A stretch of DNA of 64,000 bases, taken from contig JAZQLQ010000008.1 of assembly GCA_045542735.1 (NCBI GenBank), positions 1 through 64,000 of the forward strand, written 5' to 3'. Of the stretch, positions 37,388 through 46,064 are shown one piece after another. The notes under the pieces were generated by a model that saw only the letters and a list, made by a program, of their open reading frames with translations, was not told where the DNA came from and did no database searches. The translations under genes and the position numbers were made by a program. Numbering within the stretch: position 1 is the stretch's first letter; each line of letters begins with the position of its first letter. The DNA is from UBA2882 sp045542735. GTDB lineage: Bacteria > Bacillota > Clostridia > Lachnospirales > Lachnospiraceae.

Positions 37388-38797
37388 CTACTGCTTTGCA
37401 CTTGCTCCGTCATAAATTGCAACGCGCTTTTCTGCTGGGAAGCCTTCAGCGGCTGCACCCTCTTCATATACTTCAATCACAACCGAATATAAACGATCTT
37501 TTTTAATAGTTTCTAAACCACCATTATCATCTATAATTGATTTGTATTCATCAGAAGCAATATCGTATACAATATTATTTAATGTAAACTCGCATCTGCT
37601 TGCACTCTGTCTGTTAGCAGCATTATCCTCATCGTTCTTTGTCAAGTCATCCTTCAAGTTGGAATAAATCTTGGTATTAATATCATCAGACGCATCATCA
37701 TTTAGTGAAATTGCCGTCTTATATGTCGCCTCATTATTGGCAAGTTCAGCGTCATTGTAACCGCTGGGTAATAAACGAATCAAATGTACAGACACATCCA
37801 AATTGCCATTATTATTAATCTCAAACTTTTCCAGATAAGGTGTTGCTCCGCTCTCCGGTGTATTGTAATTGGGATAATAATAAATATAAATATCTCTTGG
37901 ATACTGTGTATTACTTTCATAAATTACATTATCAGGTGTGGATATACCACCGCTGATTGTAAGTGGATCTGCCGCTCCCGGTCCGGGTTTAAAATCATTG
38001 TGTACAGTAATCACAGACTTCTTGCCGGACGCTTCTGTTACTAAGTCAATATCAATAACAATCGTACGCTGGAAATTCTTGCAAAATCTTTCTTCCGGAT
38101 ACGAATACTGTAAATATCCCAGGCATTGCGCATACGCATCATGCCAAATTGTTGTATTATCTTTATATACAGCATCCACCAAACGGTTCAAGGTAGTAAC
38201 CTTTACTTCACTATAGTCGTTATATAACTCTGTTTCACTGCCTTCAATAATACCATTTTCATCCAAGTCACCACTAAATGTAGAGGTAGAGGACGCATCC
38301 ATCTTAATCAATACATCATATGTGGTTTTCTCCTGCTGCACACCGGTAGCATACAAATAATATTTGCTATTGGATGAGGGGATAAACTCTAATGCATTAG
38401 CGCTAACACTTCCACCATCAACATAAACAGGTGCCGCACTGTCCGGATCTACTGTAGTCCCTGTAATCGTATATCCCATTCCAAAGGTACCGTCACCGTT
38501 ATCAATTGCTTCACCATGTGCAACACAAGTGATGTCGTCAGGGAAAATACGCATATTTCCCCTGTCGTCAGCACTGTTGAAACCAATAATAATTTCTTCT
38601 GCACTGTAGGCATTCAGACCTTCAGCCATATTAGATGCCATATTGGTGGCATTCATTGTCTTTCTGGCTTTTGCATTTATTCTTGTTGATTCTACAAAGT
38701 TACGGGTAAGGGGTGTCAGAATAATTGCCAAAATTGCAATCGCAATTAATAACTCGGCAAGGGTGAAACCCGCATTATTATTTTTTAATTTCTTCAT
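37388..38797 (-). CDS. Minor prepilin, PilV-like, with EF-hand-like loop
   Basis: The protein has the signal KKLKNNNAG followed by FTLAELLIAIAILAIIL, with cleavage expected after Gly10 and Glu15 at +5. The 469-residue product is large for a PilV/PilI-type minor pilin. The loop DLDENGIIEGSE at 187-198 has ligands at positions 1, 3, 5 and 12 and Gly at 6, as in a calcium-binding EF-hand or dockerin loop. It is the first of four consecutive minor prepilin genes after pilO. Confidence 0.83.
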   Translation of the reverse strand: MKKLKNNNAGFTLAELLIAIAILAIILTPLTRNFVESTRINAKARKTMNATNMASNMAEGLNAYSAEEIIIGFNSADDRGNMRIFPDDITCVAHGEAIDNGDGTFGMGYTITGTTVDPDSAAPVYVDGGSVSANALEFIPSSNSKYYLYATGVQQEKTTYDVLIKMDASSTSTFSGDLDENGIIEGSETELYNDYSEVKVTTLNRLVDAVYKDNTTIWHDAYAQCLGYLQYSYPEERFCKNFQRTIVIDIDLVTEASGKKSVITVHNDFKPGPGAADPLTISGGISTPDNVIYESNTQYPRDIYIYYYPNYNTPESGATPYLEKFEINNNGNLDVSVHLIRLLPSGYNDAELANNEATYKTAISLNDDASDDINTKIYSNLKDDLTKNDEDNAANRQSASRCEFTLNNIVYDIASDEYKSIIDDNGGLETIKKDRLYSVVIEVYEEGAAAEGFPAEKRVAIYDGASAKQ

Positions 38798-38817
38798 TTA
38801 AATTAAATCCTCAAATT

Positions 38818-39663
38818 TTAATTTTCTTCAGAAACTTCTTTTTCTTCGCCGTCTTCGGATTCATCTTCGTCAGATTCTTCCTCTTCACTACCATCAGCTA
38901 AATCTACTTCTTCGCCTTCGTAGTCATTGTTGCCTGTATGGATTTCTAACACCGTACCGGATTTGAACAAGTCATCAACACCAAGCTGGATTCCGGAAAT
39001 ATCAAGCAATTCGTAGTATTTTCCGGTTCCTTCCATTGTGTAAATGTTTGTTGCCAAAGAACCCTTAATACAACCTGTTTCAGAATCAAAACTCAAGGTA
39101 ATATCTTGAAGATTCATTCTATCCTGTCCCATTACGATACCTTCCATAATTTCTTTAACGGAACGATATGTTGATCTAAAACCATAAGTAACGGGTGTAG
39201 AATATAAGAATACGGTATCCTGCATTCCTGCGCTTGCTACGACTGTGTCGCCGGTCTCTTCTGTTACCTCAGCTCCTTCTACGGCATCACCAGCTGTTGC
39301 ATTATCAACTGCAACTGTTACCAATGAAGCATTATCCATTGCGATAGATTCGAAATATACAGACTGAGTATTTTCTAATGTGTAAGCATACATCAAAATA
39401 TTCTCAGGTAATACACCGGCAGGGAAACGAGCCATAGTATCTGTAATCTCAGTATTCATTCTGGCTGTTTCATCAATATACATCTGTTTGTTATCAGCTA
39501 ATTCCTGAAGTCCGTCAACTTCATCCTGCAATACTGCATTATCGCTTTCAAGTGCCGCAGTTTTTTCGTTATAAGCGGTAAATACAAGGAAATATGCAGC
39601 TACTGCAATCAATACTCCAAGGAGCATGATCAATAAATTAATATCACTTTTCTTAATTTTCAT
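38818..39663 (-). CDS. pilO: Pilus alignment protein PilO-like
   Basis: The 281-residue protein has a short cytoplasmic N-terminus (MKIKKSDINLL), one membrane helix (about 10-30), a coiled coil (about 33-75), a ferredoxin-like extracytoplasmic domain (about 75-240) and a very acidic C-terminal tail (about 250-281). This is PilO architecture. PilN and PilO connect the cytoplasmic PilM ring to the pilus. It directly follows the pilM-pilN fusion gene by 13 bp. The sequence is divergent, so the assignment rests on architecture and position. Confidence 0.8.
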   Translation of the reverse strand: MKIKKSDINLLIMLLGVLIAVAAYFLVFTAYNEKTAALESDNAVLQDEVDGLQELADNKQMYIDETARMNTEITDTMARFPAGVLPENILMYAYTLENTQSVYFESIAMDNASLVTVAVDNATAGDAVEGAEVTEETGDTVVASAGMQDTVFLYSTPVTYGFRSTYRSVKEIMEGIVMGQDRMNLQDITLSFDSETGCIKGSLATNIYTMEGTGKYYELLDISGIQLGVDDLFKSGTVLEIHTGNNDYEGEEVDLADGSEEEESDEDESEDGEEKEVSEEN

Positions 39664-39676
39664 CTTTCCTTACCCC

Positions 39677-41524
39677 CTACTCAACTGTCACTTCAGCGTT
39701 GTCTTCCACAATTTCTTCAGTTTCTTCTGTTTCTTCAGATTCAATCCAAGGATTTTCACCAAATACACATGTGACTGTATAAGTGATTGTTCTTACACCG
39801 GTATTGCCGTCTAAGCCCTCAGCTACCTGATTAATAATAACATCAGAGAAGAAAGGAAGTTGTCTGTAATGTACAATCGCTTTTGCTACACTCTTCTTAC
39901 TGGAATCATCCGCTCTAACAGTCATCTTCAATTCATCTGCATTAACACTTAAAGTTGTTACCTGTGAATCAGAAGGTAATGCATTTTCCATATCGATAAT
40001 CAACTGTGGAATCTCATCCATAGGGTTTTCTGTTGCAGCATATAAGGCCATGATGTAGTCATAGTCTGCCTGTGTGGCAATATATTCATTGTATGTATCC
40101 TGAACAGGTGCTAACTGTGCTTTCTGTTCCTGCAAACTTTCATTTTCGGATTTTGCTGCGAAGTAAGGAACCAATGAAACAGCAGATAACACAACTGCCG
40201 CAGCTACACCAACACCTAATACAATATATGGCAACCTATCGTTTTGACTCAATGTGGAAAGGGAATCCTTCGCACTTGCGCCACCTTTGCCTTTTTTCTT
40301 TTTATCTTCTGCAACTGCAGGTTTAAAACCTACGGAACCAAGACCTGCACCGATAGCAGCGATATAATCACCGAGGGACACACCCTGTAAGTGAAGACCC
40401 TGATCAATGTTGGTACCCGCTAAGTCTTTTAACACTTCTACGTTACGATCCAATTCCTGGGATAACAATCCTGCGAATCCCCAGAAGTCAGCAGCGATAC
40501 CGGTAATGATAATATTATCAATTGCCGCATCTCTGTTTTTGGAGTTGTAATAATCAATAACACGTACAATGGAGCTGATTAACTGCTGATAACTTAAGGT
40601 TACATCTCTTCTTAAGCGAAGCATCTTTAAGTTTGCACCTGCCTGCTTAGCGGCAACTGTTGTAGATGCAACCTGAGATGTATCACCTGTTGTATTCGCA
40701 AGAGTCATAGCTGCCTGCTGTGCTTTCTCTAATTCAGCTACTTCTGCTTCTTTTTCAGCCAGCAAACTTTCCTCTTCCGGTTTCATAACCAGGTTGTTAC
40801 GACGTAAGGTCTTAACTGCACCTTCATATGTAAGTGGCTCACCGTATACATCCGTCTCCATCAGGATGTCTACAACCTGATCGGCACCATAGATACCGGG
40901 GCGTTGCATAGTGATAACACCATTATTGGTAACTGTTAATAAAGAAGATCTTTCATCAATCTTAACAGTTAAGTTAACGCCGGTAGCAAATCTATGACGT
41001 AAAGCCTGGAAAATACTATTACCGGTATAATCAATGGAGGATAACTCCAAACCAAGCATATTTGCCAACTGATGATATCCGTTAATGATATCGGCAGGAG
41101 CAGCCATAATCATGACACGATACTGTTTATTACCTGCATCATCCGTCACTGTCTCCATAATATTGTGCGCAAACTGATACTGAGAAGGATCAACCGGGAA
41201 ATAGTCTGTGATGTTGGTCATCAACATATCACGAACCATTTTTTCCTTAACAAAAGGAATCATTGCCTCTCTGTTTGCAATCTTGGTGGAAGATACTGCG
41301 AAAATAACTTTCTTTGCAGTCATTCCGTTTGCTGTAATATAGGATTTTAAGTCATTCACATACTCTTCTGTTGCTTTGACAAATCCATCATCCAAAATGC
41401 CTTCTGGTGTCTTCATACTGAAAACACCGTATACTTTCGGATGTTTTGACTGGAAATCCATTTCAACAACCTGTGTCAAAGAATATCCAATTTCAATACT
41501 AAGTACTCTTTGTGCCTTTGCCAT
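39677..41524 (-). CDS. pilM: PilM-PilN fusion protein
   Basis: The 615-residue protein joins two usual pilus proteins. Residues 1 to about 405 are an actin-like PilM ATPase-fold domain (SIEIGYSLTQVVE near 9, DNIIITGIAADFWG near 336), with an Ala/Glu-rich insertion (about 250-300). A Lys-rich linker (407-415) leads to one membrane helix (432-456). The C-terminal part (about 457-600) is a coiled coil and PilN-like domain. Fusing the PilM ring to the membrane-bound PilN replaces a non-covalent contact. It lies between pilD and pilO. CCAGGGAGGTAAATC precedes the ATG. Confidence 0.88.
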   Translation of the reverse strand: MAKAQRVLSIEIGYSLTQVVEMDFQSKHPKVYGVFSMKTPEGILDDGFVKATEEYVNDLKSYITANGMTAKKVIFAVSSTKIANREAMIPFVKEKMVRDMLMTNITDYFPVDPSQYQFAHNIMETVTDDAGNKQYRVMIMAAPADIINGYHQLANMLGLELSSIDYTGNSIFQALRHRFATGVNLTVKIDERSSLLTVTNNGVITMQRPGIYGADQVVDILMETDVYGEPLTYEGAVKTLRRNNLVMKPEEESLLAEKEAEVAELEKAQQAAMTLANTTGDTSQVASTTVAAKQAGANLKMLRLRRDVTLSYQQLISSIVRVIDYYNSKNRDAAIDNIIITGIAADFWGFAGLLSQELDRNVEVLKDLAGTNIDQGLHLQGVSLGDYIAAIGAGLGSVGFKPAVAEDKKKKGKGGASAKDSLSTLSQNDRLPYIVLGVGVAAAVVLSAVSLVPYFAAKSENESLQEQKAQLAPVQDTYNEYIATQADYDYIMALYAATENPMDEIPQLIIDMENALPSDSQVTTLSVNADELKMTVRADDSSKKSVAKAIVHYRQLPFFSDVIINQVAEGLDGNTGVRTITYTVTCVFGENPWIESEETEETEEIVEDNAEVTVE

Positions 41525-41591
41525 GATTTACCTCCCTGGATATGGAATAAGAATTCCATCATTTATCTTTTCATCATATATATAAAGTCCG

Positions 41592-42374
41592 TTATCCCAT
41601 GGGGGATATAATCGGACCTAGATACCAAGCTAAAAATTGATTCCCCCATAAAGCAGCTATAAAAATCCCCGCCGCCAAATATGGACCCATCGCTAATCTA
41701 TGTCCTTCACCGGATATTTTCATGCGGGCCACGTGTATCACTGACCCAATGATGCATCCTGCAAAAAAAGCCAGGATACTAAGTTTCCAACCAAGCAACA
41801 ATCCTGCCGCTCCCATCAACCTGACATCACCGCCACCCATGGCACTTCCGTCAGATATCCAAAAAATAAGCCATAAAAAACCACTGACAGCAAGGAGACC
41901 GATTCCGTACTCCAACCAATCCCCTAGATGAAATACGAGATGAATCAGTCCCAGTGCCAGTATAAACAAGTTGATTCCTAGTGGAATCTCATAAGTTCTA
42001 AAATCGATGACGCTAAGTACAATGAGCGCCGATGTTAATAAACAGTATATAACTGAATCTATACTCCAACCGTTTACTAAAAAAATCAGTACATATAAGA
42101 CCCCGTTTAGTGCCTCAACCAGAGGATACTGGAGGGATATATGTTTCTTGCACTTTCGACACTTACCACCGAGGAATATATAAGAAAATAATGGAACAAG
42201 ATCATACCATGCCAGCTGATATCCACAACTCATGCAATGGCTTCTCTCTTTGGCGATACTTTCCTTTAACGGAATCCGTAATATGCAGACATTTAAAAAG
42301 CTGCCTATTACGATTCCGTATAAGAATATCATCGCATATAATACTATCTCTAATATCCAACTTTCTGTGGTCAT
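41592..42374 (-). CDS. pilD: Prepilin peptidase PilD
   Basis: PilD is the aspartic protease that removes prepilin leaders. The 260-residue protein has two cysteine pairs in the first loop (CMSCG and CRKCKK), likely a zinc site, and the two catalytic aspartates in VIDFRTYEIP and GGGDVRLMG. It is a multi-pass membrane protein. It follows pilA and precedes the pilM-pilN gene, and should process all five prepilins in the operon. N-methylation is also expected because the cysteine pairs are retained. Confidence 0.94.
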   Translation of the reverse strand: MTTESWILEIVLYAMIFLYGIVIGSFLNVCILRIPLKESIAKERSHCMSCGYQLAWYDLVPLFSYIFLGGKCRKCKKHISLQYPLVEALNGVLYVLIFLVNGWSIDSVIYCLLTSALIVLSVIDFRTYEIPLGINLFILALGLIHLVFHLGDWLEYGIGLLAVSGFLWLIFWISDGSAMGGGDVRLMGAAGLLLGWKLSILAFFAGCIIGSVIHVARMKISGEGHRLAMGPYLAAGIFIAALWGNQFLAWYLGPIISPMG

Positions 42375-42416
42375 AGGGGGAATGTCTCCTTGTGCGATAA
42401 TAATTTAGTCTTTAGA

Positions 42417-42806
42417 TTATTCTACTACTAAAGAACCTTTTTCACATTTGAAGTTACCCTGTGCATCAACAGTGATACTTAATGTGCCGTTCTTAGCAGA
42501 TTTGGATTTCCATTTTAAGCTGGAAACATTTGTAACACCTAAAGTAGTAAGAACTTCTTTACCCCAAGATGTAGAAGAATCAATTGAAGCTGATCCGCCA
42601 GTAGGAGCATCTTCGATTTCAGGGTCAGCAGCTGCGATTGTACAAGCGTTGTATACGCTGTCTAACTGATCTAAGTCAGCTGATGCTCTGGATTTTTCTA
42701 CGTATTTGATATACTGGGGAGCCAATACACCAATTAAGATTGCCATAATAGCAATAACGATAATTAACTCAACGAGTGAGAAACCTTTGTTATTCATCTT
42801 TTTCAT
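42417..42806 (-). CDS. pilA: Major type IV pilin PilA
   Basis: This 129-residue protein has the leader MKKMNNKG followed by FSLVELIIVIAIMAILIG, with cleavage expected after Gly8 and Glu13 at +5. The mature pilin would be 121 residues. A Cys55/Cys121 pair could form a disulphide that pins the C-terminal region. The ribosome binding site AAAAGGAGAGG is the strongest in the operon, in keeping with high expression. It lies between pilC and pilD, 79 bp after pilC. Confidence 0.9.
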   Translation of the reverse strand: MKKMNNKGFSLVELIIVIAIMAILIGVLAPQYIKYVEKSRASADLDQLDSVYNACTIAAADPEIEDAPTGGSASIDSSTSWGKEVLTTLGVTNVSSLKWKSKSAKNGTLSITVDAQGNFKCEKGSLVVE

Positions 42807-42885
42807 GATAAACCTCTCCTTTTTACATAATATATTTGTTTATTTATCAAAAACCCGTCCCCTATTAACAGGTCTTCAACCGATT

Positions 42886-44106
42886 TTATAAGCTGTCTAA
42901 TCCTTCGTACATAGCACCCATAGGAGCGATAACCGCACCAATGATTGTACCGCAGACAGCTGCCAAAATAATGATAATCATCGGCTCTAACGCAGCCATC
43001 AAGGACTGTGTTGCCATCTCTACTTCTTCTTCATAATAGCCTGCCAAGGTATCCAGCATATCCTCGGTGTTACCGGTTTCTTCACCGATACGAACCATGT
43101 GGTATACCATAGGCGGGAATAATCCGGATTTCTCCAAAGGAGTGGATACCGGCACACCCTGCATAACGTCATTACGAGCATTTCTCATACACTCTTCGTA
43201 ATATACGTTGTTCATGGTATCTCCTACAATCTGCAAAGCCTCCGGCATGGCGATACCGGCAGCCAGCATAGTGGATAAGTTACGTGCAAACTTTGCTGAA
43301 CTGGACTTAACTGTCAAATCGCCAAACAACGGCATCTTCATCAATGCTTTATCAATTAAGCCTCTACCTGTAGGTGTTTTTCTAAAATAACCAATAAACA
43401 CAACAATTGCTACAATAATTAAAACAATGACAATCCAGTTTTTCTGCATATATTCAGATGCTGCTACTACCATCAAGGTAATCTTAGGCATCTCAATCTC
43501 CATATCCGCAAACATTTCCATAAAGGTCGGTACTACGAATGTCAACATAACGATAACTACAACAATTGCTACAAGCAATACCATGATAGGATATACCATC
43601 GCCTTTTTGATCATCGCATTAATCTTCGCGCTCTGCTCAAACTGAACCGCCATACGCTCAAAGGCGATATCCAAACTACCGGATGCCTCACCGGCTGCAA
43701 CCATGTGTGCAAGCAAAGGAGGGAATACATCTTCTCTCGCCCTCATGGAGTTTGCAAGAGTCTCACCCTTCTGCACGTTGGCAGATACTTCCTGCAACGC
43801 TTCTCTCAATGTGGGGTTTTCTGTCTGCTCTGTTAACATTCTCATGGATTCGATAATTGTTACACCGGCACGATGTAAACTTACGAACTGTCTACAGAAT
43901 AAACTTAAATCTCTGATACCAACTTTCTTTTTGAACAAACCACCAAGATTGATATCTTTGTCCATCAAGCCCTGTTCTTTGATCTCGATAATTGTAAAAC
44001 CATCTCTCTTTAACTGATCGGATGCTTTCATTTGATTATCCGCATCAATTGAACCTTTTACCTGTTTGCCCTTGCTGTCAACGGCAACATATGAAAAACT
44101 AGCCAC
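42886..44106 (-). CDS. pilC: Type IV pilus platform protein PilC
   Basis: PilC (GspF family) is the inner-membrane platform on which the pilus is assembled. The 406-residue protein has two homologous T2SSF domains (about 70-195 and 270-395), each with membrane helices, and the conserved stretches LLAHMVAAGEASGSLD and PPMVYHMVRIGEETG. The start is GTG (44104-44106) with a GAGGAGGAG ribosome binding site. It follows pilB by 49 bp. Confidence 0.95.
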   Translation of the reverse strand: MASFSYVAVDSKGKQVKGSIDADNQMKASDQLKRDGFTIIEIKEQGLMDKDINLGGLFKKKVGIRDLSLFCRQFVSLHRAGVTIIESMRMLTEQTENPTLREALQEVSANVQKGETLANSMRAREDVFPPLLAHMVAAGEASGSLDIAFERMAVQFEQSAKINAMIKKAMVYPIMVLLVAIVVVIVMLTFVVPTFMEMFADMEIEMPKITLMVVAASEYMQKNWIVIVLIIVAIVVFIGYFRKTPTGRGLIDKALMKMPLFGDLTVKSSSAKFARNLSTMLAAGIAMPEALQIVGDTMNNVYYEECMRNARNDVMQGVPVSTPLEKSGLFPPMVYHMVRIGEETGNTEDMLDTLAGYYEEEVEMATQSLMAALEPMIIIILAAVCGTIIGAVIAPMGAMYEGLDSL

Positions 44107-44155
44107 TGTTTCTCCTCCTCTTTCTCTTCTATATATAAAGAGTTATTTTGTTTTC

Positions 44156-45859
44156 TTATGAATCAAAGGAAACCTTCATCATTTCTGATATGGAAGTCAT
44201 TCCTTCTTGTACATATCTGGAAGCACACATACGAAGTGTCTGCATACCGTCTTTTAATGCCGCCTGCTTGATATGCTCAGCATCTTCACCGGCTGCAATA
44301 ACCTTTCTGACCCCGGGTGTAATCTCCATAATCTCATATACACCGATACGACCTTTAAATCCGTTGTTGTCACAACTGGAACAACCCGCCGGCTCGTAAA
44401 TCTCTACTTCTGTGCCGGGTGCAAGTCCGAGAAGTTCAACCTGTTCCTCGTTTGCAATCACCTTGCGTTTGCACCTCGGGCAAAGTCTACGTACCAGACG
44501 CTGTGCAATGATACCAACCGTTGCATCTGCAATCATGTAGTTTGGAAGTCCCATATCCGCGAGACGGGTAACGGTACTTGCTGCCGAGTTGGTATGCAGG
44601 GTACTTACTACCAAGTGACCTGTGATGGAAGCCTGAACCGCAATCTGCGCTGTCTCCTCATCACGGATCTCACCGATCATAATGATATCCGGGTCCTGAC
44701 GCAAGATTGAACGAAGTGCACTTGCGAAGGTCAACCCCGCTTTTACATTGGTCTGTACCTGGTTGATACCGGCCACATTCGCCTCAACCGGGTCCTCTAC
44801 GGTGATAATATTAACATCTTCTTTATTTAACTCACTAAGCGCTGTATACAGTGTTGTAGATTTACCACTACCGGTAGGTCCTGTTACAAGAATGATGCCG
44901 TGAGGATTCATCAGAATGTGGTCAAAGGACTTCAACTCTGCCGGTCCAAAACCAAGCTCTGATTTATCTCTTGTCAACGCATTCTTGTTGGTAATACGCA
45001 TTACGACTTTCTCGCCGTATACCGTAGGAAGAATAGATACACGGATATCATACTCTCTACCGTCTACAAAAGATGTGATACGACCATCCTGCGGCTTTCT
45101 TTTTTCAGAAATATCCATACCGCCGACTACCTTTAAGCGGGCAACGATAGCAGGCAACAACTTAATGCTATATGTAATCCTCTCATGGAGGGCACCGTCA
45201 ATACGGTAACGGATACGAACGCTTCGCTCTAATGCTTCAATATGAATATCGGACGCTCTCTGGCGGACAGCCTGTTCAATCATGCTGTTAACCAACTGTA
45301 CGATGGGTGAATTGTTAACATCATCGTTAATCATCTTATCCACTTCATCGTCGCCGAACAAATCACTTCGTTCCTGCTCATAATCATTGGCCGCTTTAAT
45401 CGCCTCAGCATTACCATAATATTTATCAATCGCAACCATGATCTCCTGCGCGGTTGCAACCATAGGCTCAATCATGCGGTTGGTAATCATGGACAAATCA
45501 TCGACAGCCATCATGTCCATCGGGTCTGCCATAACCACTTTGATAATATTTACATTCCGATCATCATAACAATACGGAATCGCTGTATACTTCTTTAATA
45601 TCTCAACATCGAACAACGAAATCAAATCATCCGGTATTCTGGTGTCTTGCAGATTAGCTCTGTCATATCCCAACTGGTGGCACAACGCATCTGCAATAAT
45701 ATCATCGGTAACAAATCCTTCTGTAACAAGAAGCTCACCAAGACGTTTCTTTTTCTCCTTCTGCATCTCCAATGCAGCATCCAACTGCTCCGGTGTCAGA
45801 ACGCCCTCAGCGATCAGGATATCACCAATTCTCATTTTCCTTCTGCCCAATAAACTCAT
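44156..45859 (-). CDS. pilB: Type IV pilus assembly ATPase PilB
   Basis: PilB powers pilus extension. The 567-residue protein has an N-terminal MshEN-like region (about 1-150, IGDILIAEGVLTPEQLDAAL). The ATPase domain has Walker A GPTGSGKSTTL near residue 325, the Asp box ITVEDPVE, and Walker B IMIGEIRDEETA. A four-cysteine zinc motif CPRC...CSSC is near 470-505. Some MshEN domains bind c-di-GMP; I could not verify the required residues here. It is the first gene of the pilus operon. Confidence 0.96.
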   Translation of the reverse strand: MSLLGRRKMRIGDILIAEGVLTPEQLDAALEMQKEKKKRLGELLVTEGFVTDDIIADALCHQLGYDRANLQDTRIPDDLISLFDVEILKKYTAIPYCYDDRNVNIIKVVMADPMDMMAVDDLSMITNRMIEPMVATAQEIMVAIDKYYGNAEAIKAANDYEQERSDLFGDDEVDKMINDDVNNSPIVQLVNSMIEQAVRQRASDIHIEALERSVRIRYRIDGALHERITYSIKLLPAIVARLKVVGGMDISEKRKPQDGRITSFVDGREYDIRVSILPTVYGEKVVMRITNKNALTRDKSELGFGPAELKSFDHILMNPHGIILVTGPTGSGKSTTLYTALSELNKEDVNIITVEDPVEANVAGINQVQTNVKAGLTFASALRSILRQDPDIIMIGEIRDEETAQIAVQASITGHLVVSTLHTNSAASTVTRLADMGLPNYMIADATVGIIAQRLVRRLCPRCKRKVIANEEQVELLGLAPGTEVEIYEPAGCSSCDNNGFKGRIGVYEIMEITPGVRKVIAAGEDAEHIKQAALKDGMQTLRMCASRYVQEGMTSISEMMKVSFDS

Positions 45860-45990
45860 ATGCCAATTACCCCTCGACTGTCACTTTTCAGTTGCGCCTT
45901 TATGTCAAAAATAATAACTAATTGTTAATAATCAATTAATTTTTTCTAAAGAAAGACATACTAAGACCCACTATTTGAATTTATGTAAAC

Positions 45991-46019
45991 ATTTTATCAC
46001 GTAAAATTGCCATTCGCAA
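45991..46019 (-). promoter_or_regulatory. Candidate promoter of the type IV pilus operon
   Basis: TTGCGA (46014-46019) and TAAAAT (45991-45996) are spaced exactly 17 bp, with a TG one base upstream of the -10. This lies in the 205-bp gap between dprA and pilB and would give a leader of about 125 bases before pilB. I did not recognise a c-di-GMP riboswitch in this leader. Confidence 0.6.
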
Positions 46020-46064
46020 GGCTTTTAACCGAGATTTATCTAGATATATTGCACAATGTTTTTT

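Noticed and set aside
42807..42885. A separate promoter for pilA in the 79-bp pilC-pilA gap
   Set aside because: An AT-rich -10-like sequence exists, but no -35 at suitable spacing; the strong ribosome binding site may suffice for high pilin output.
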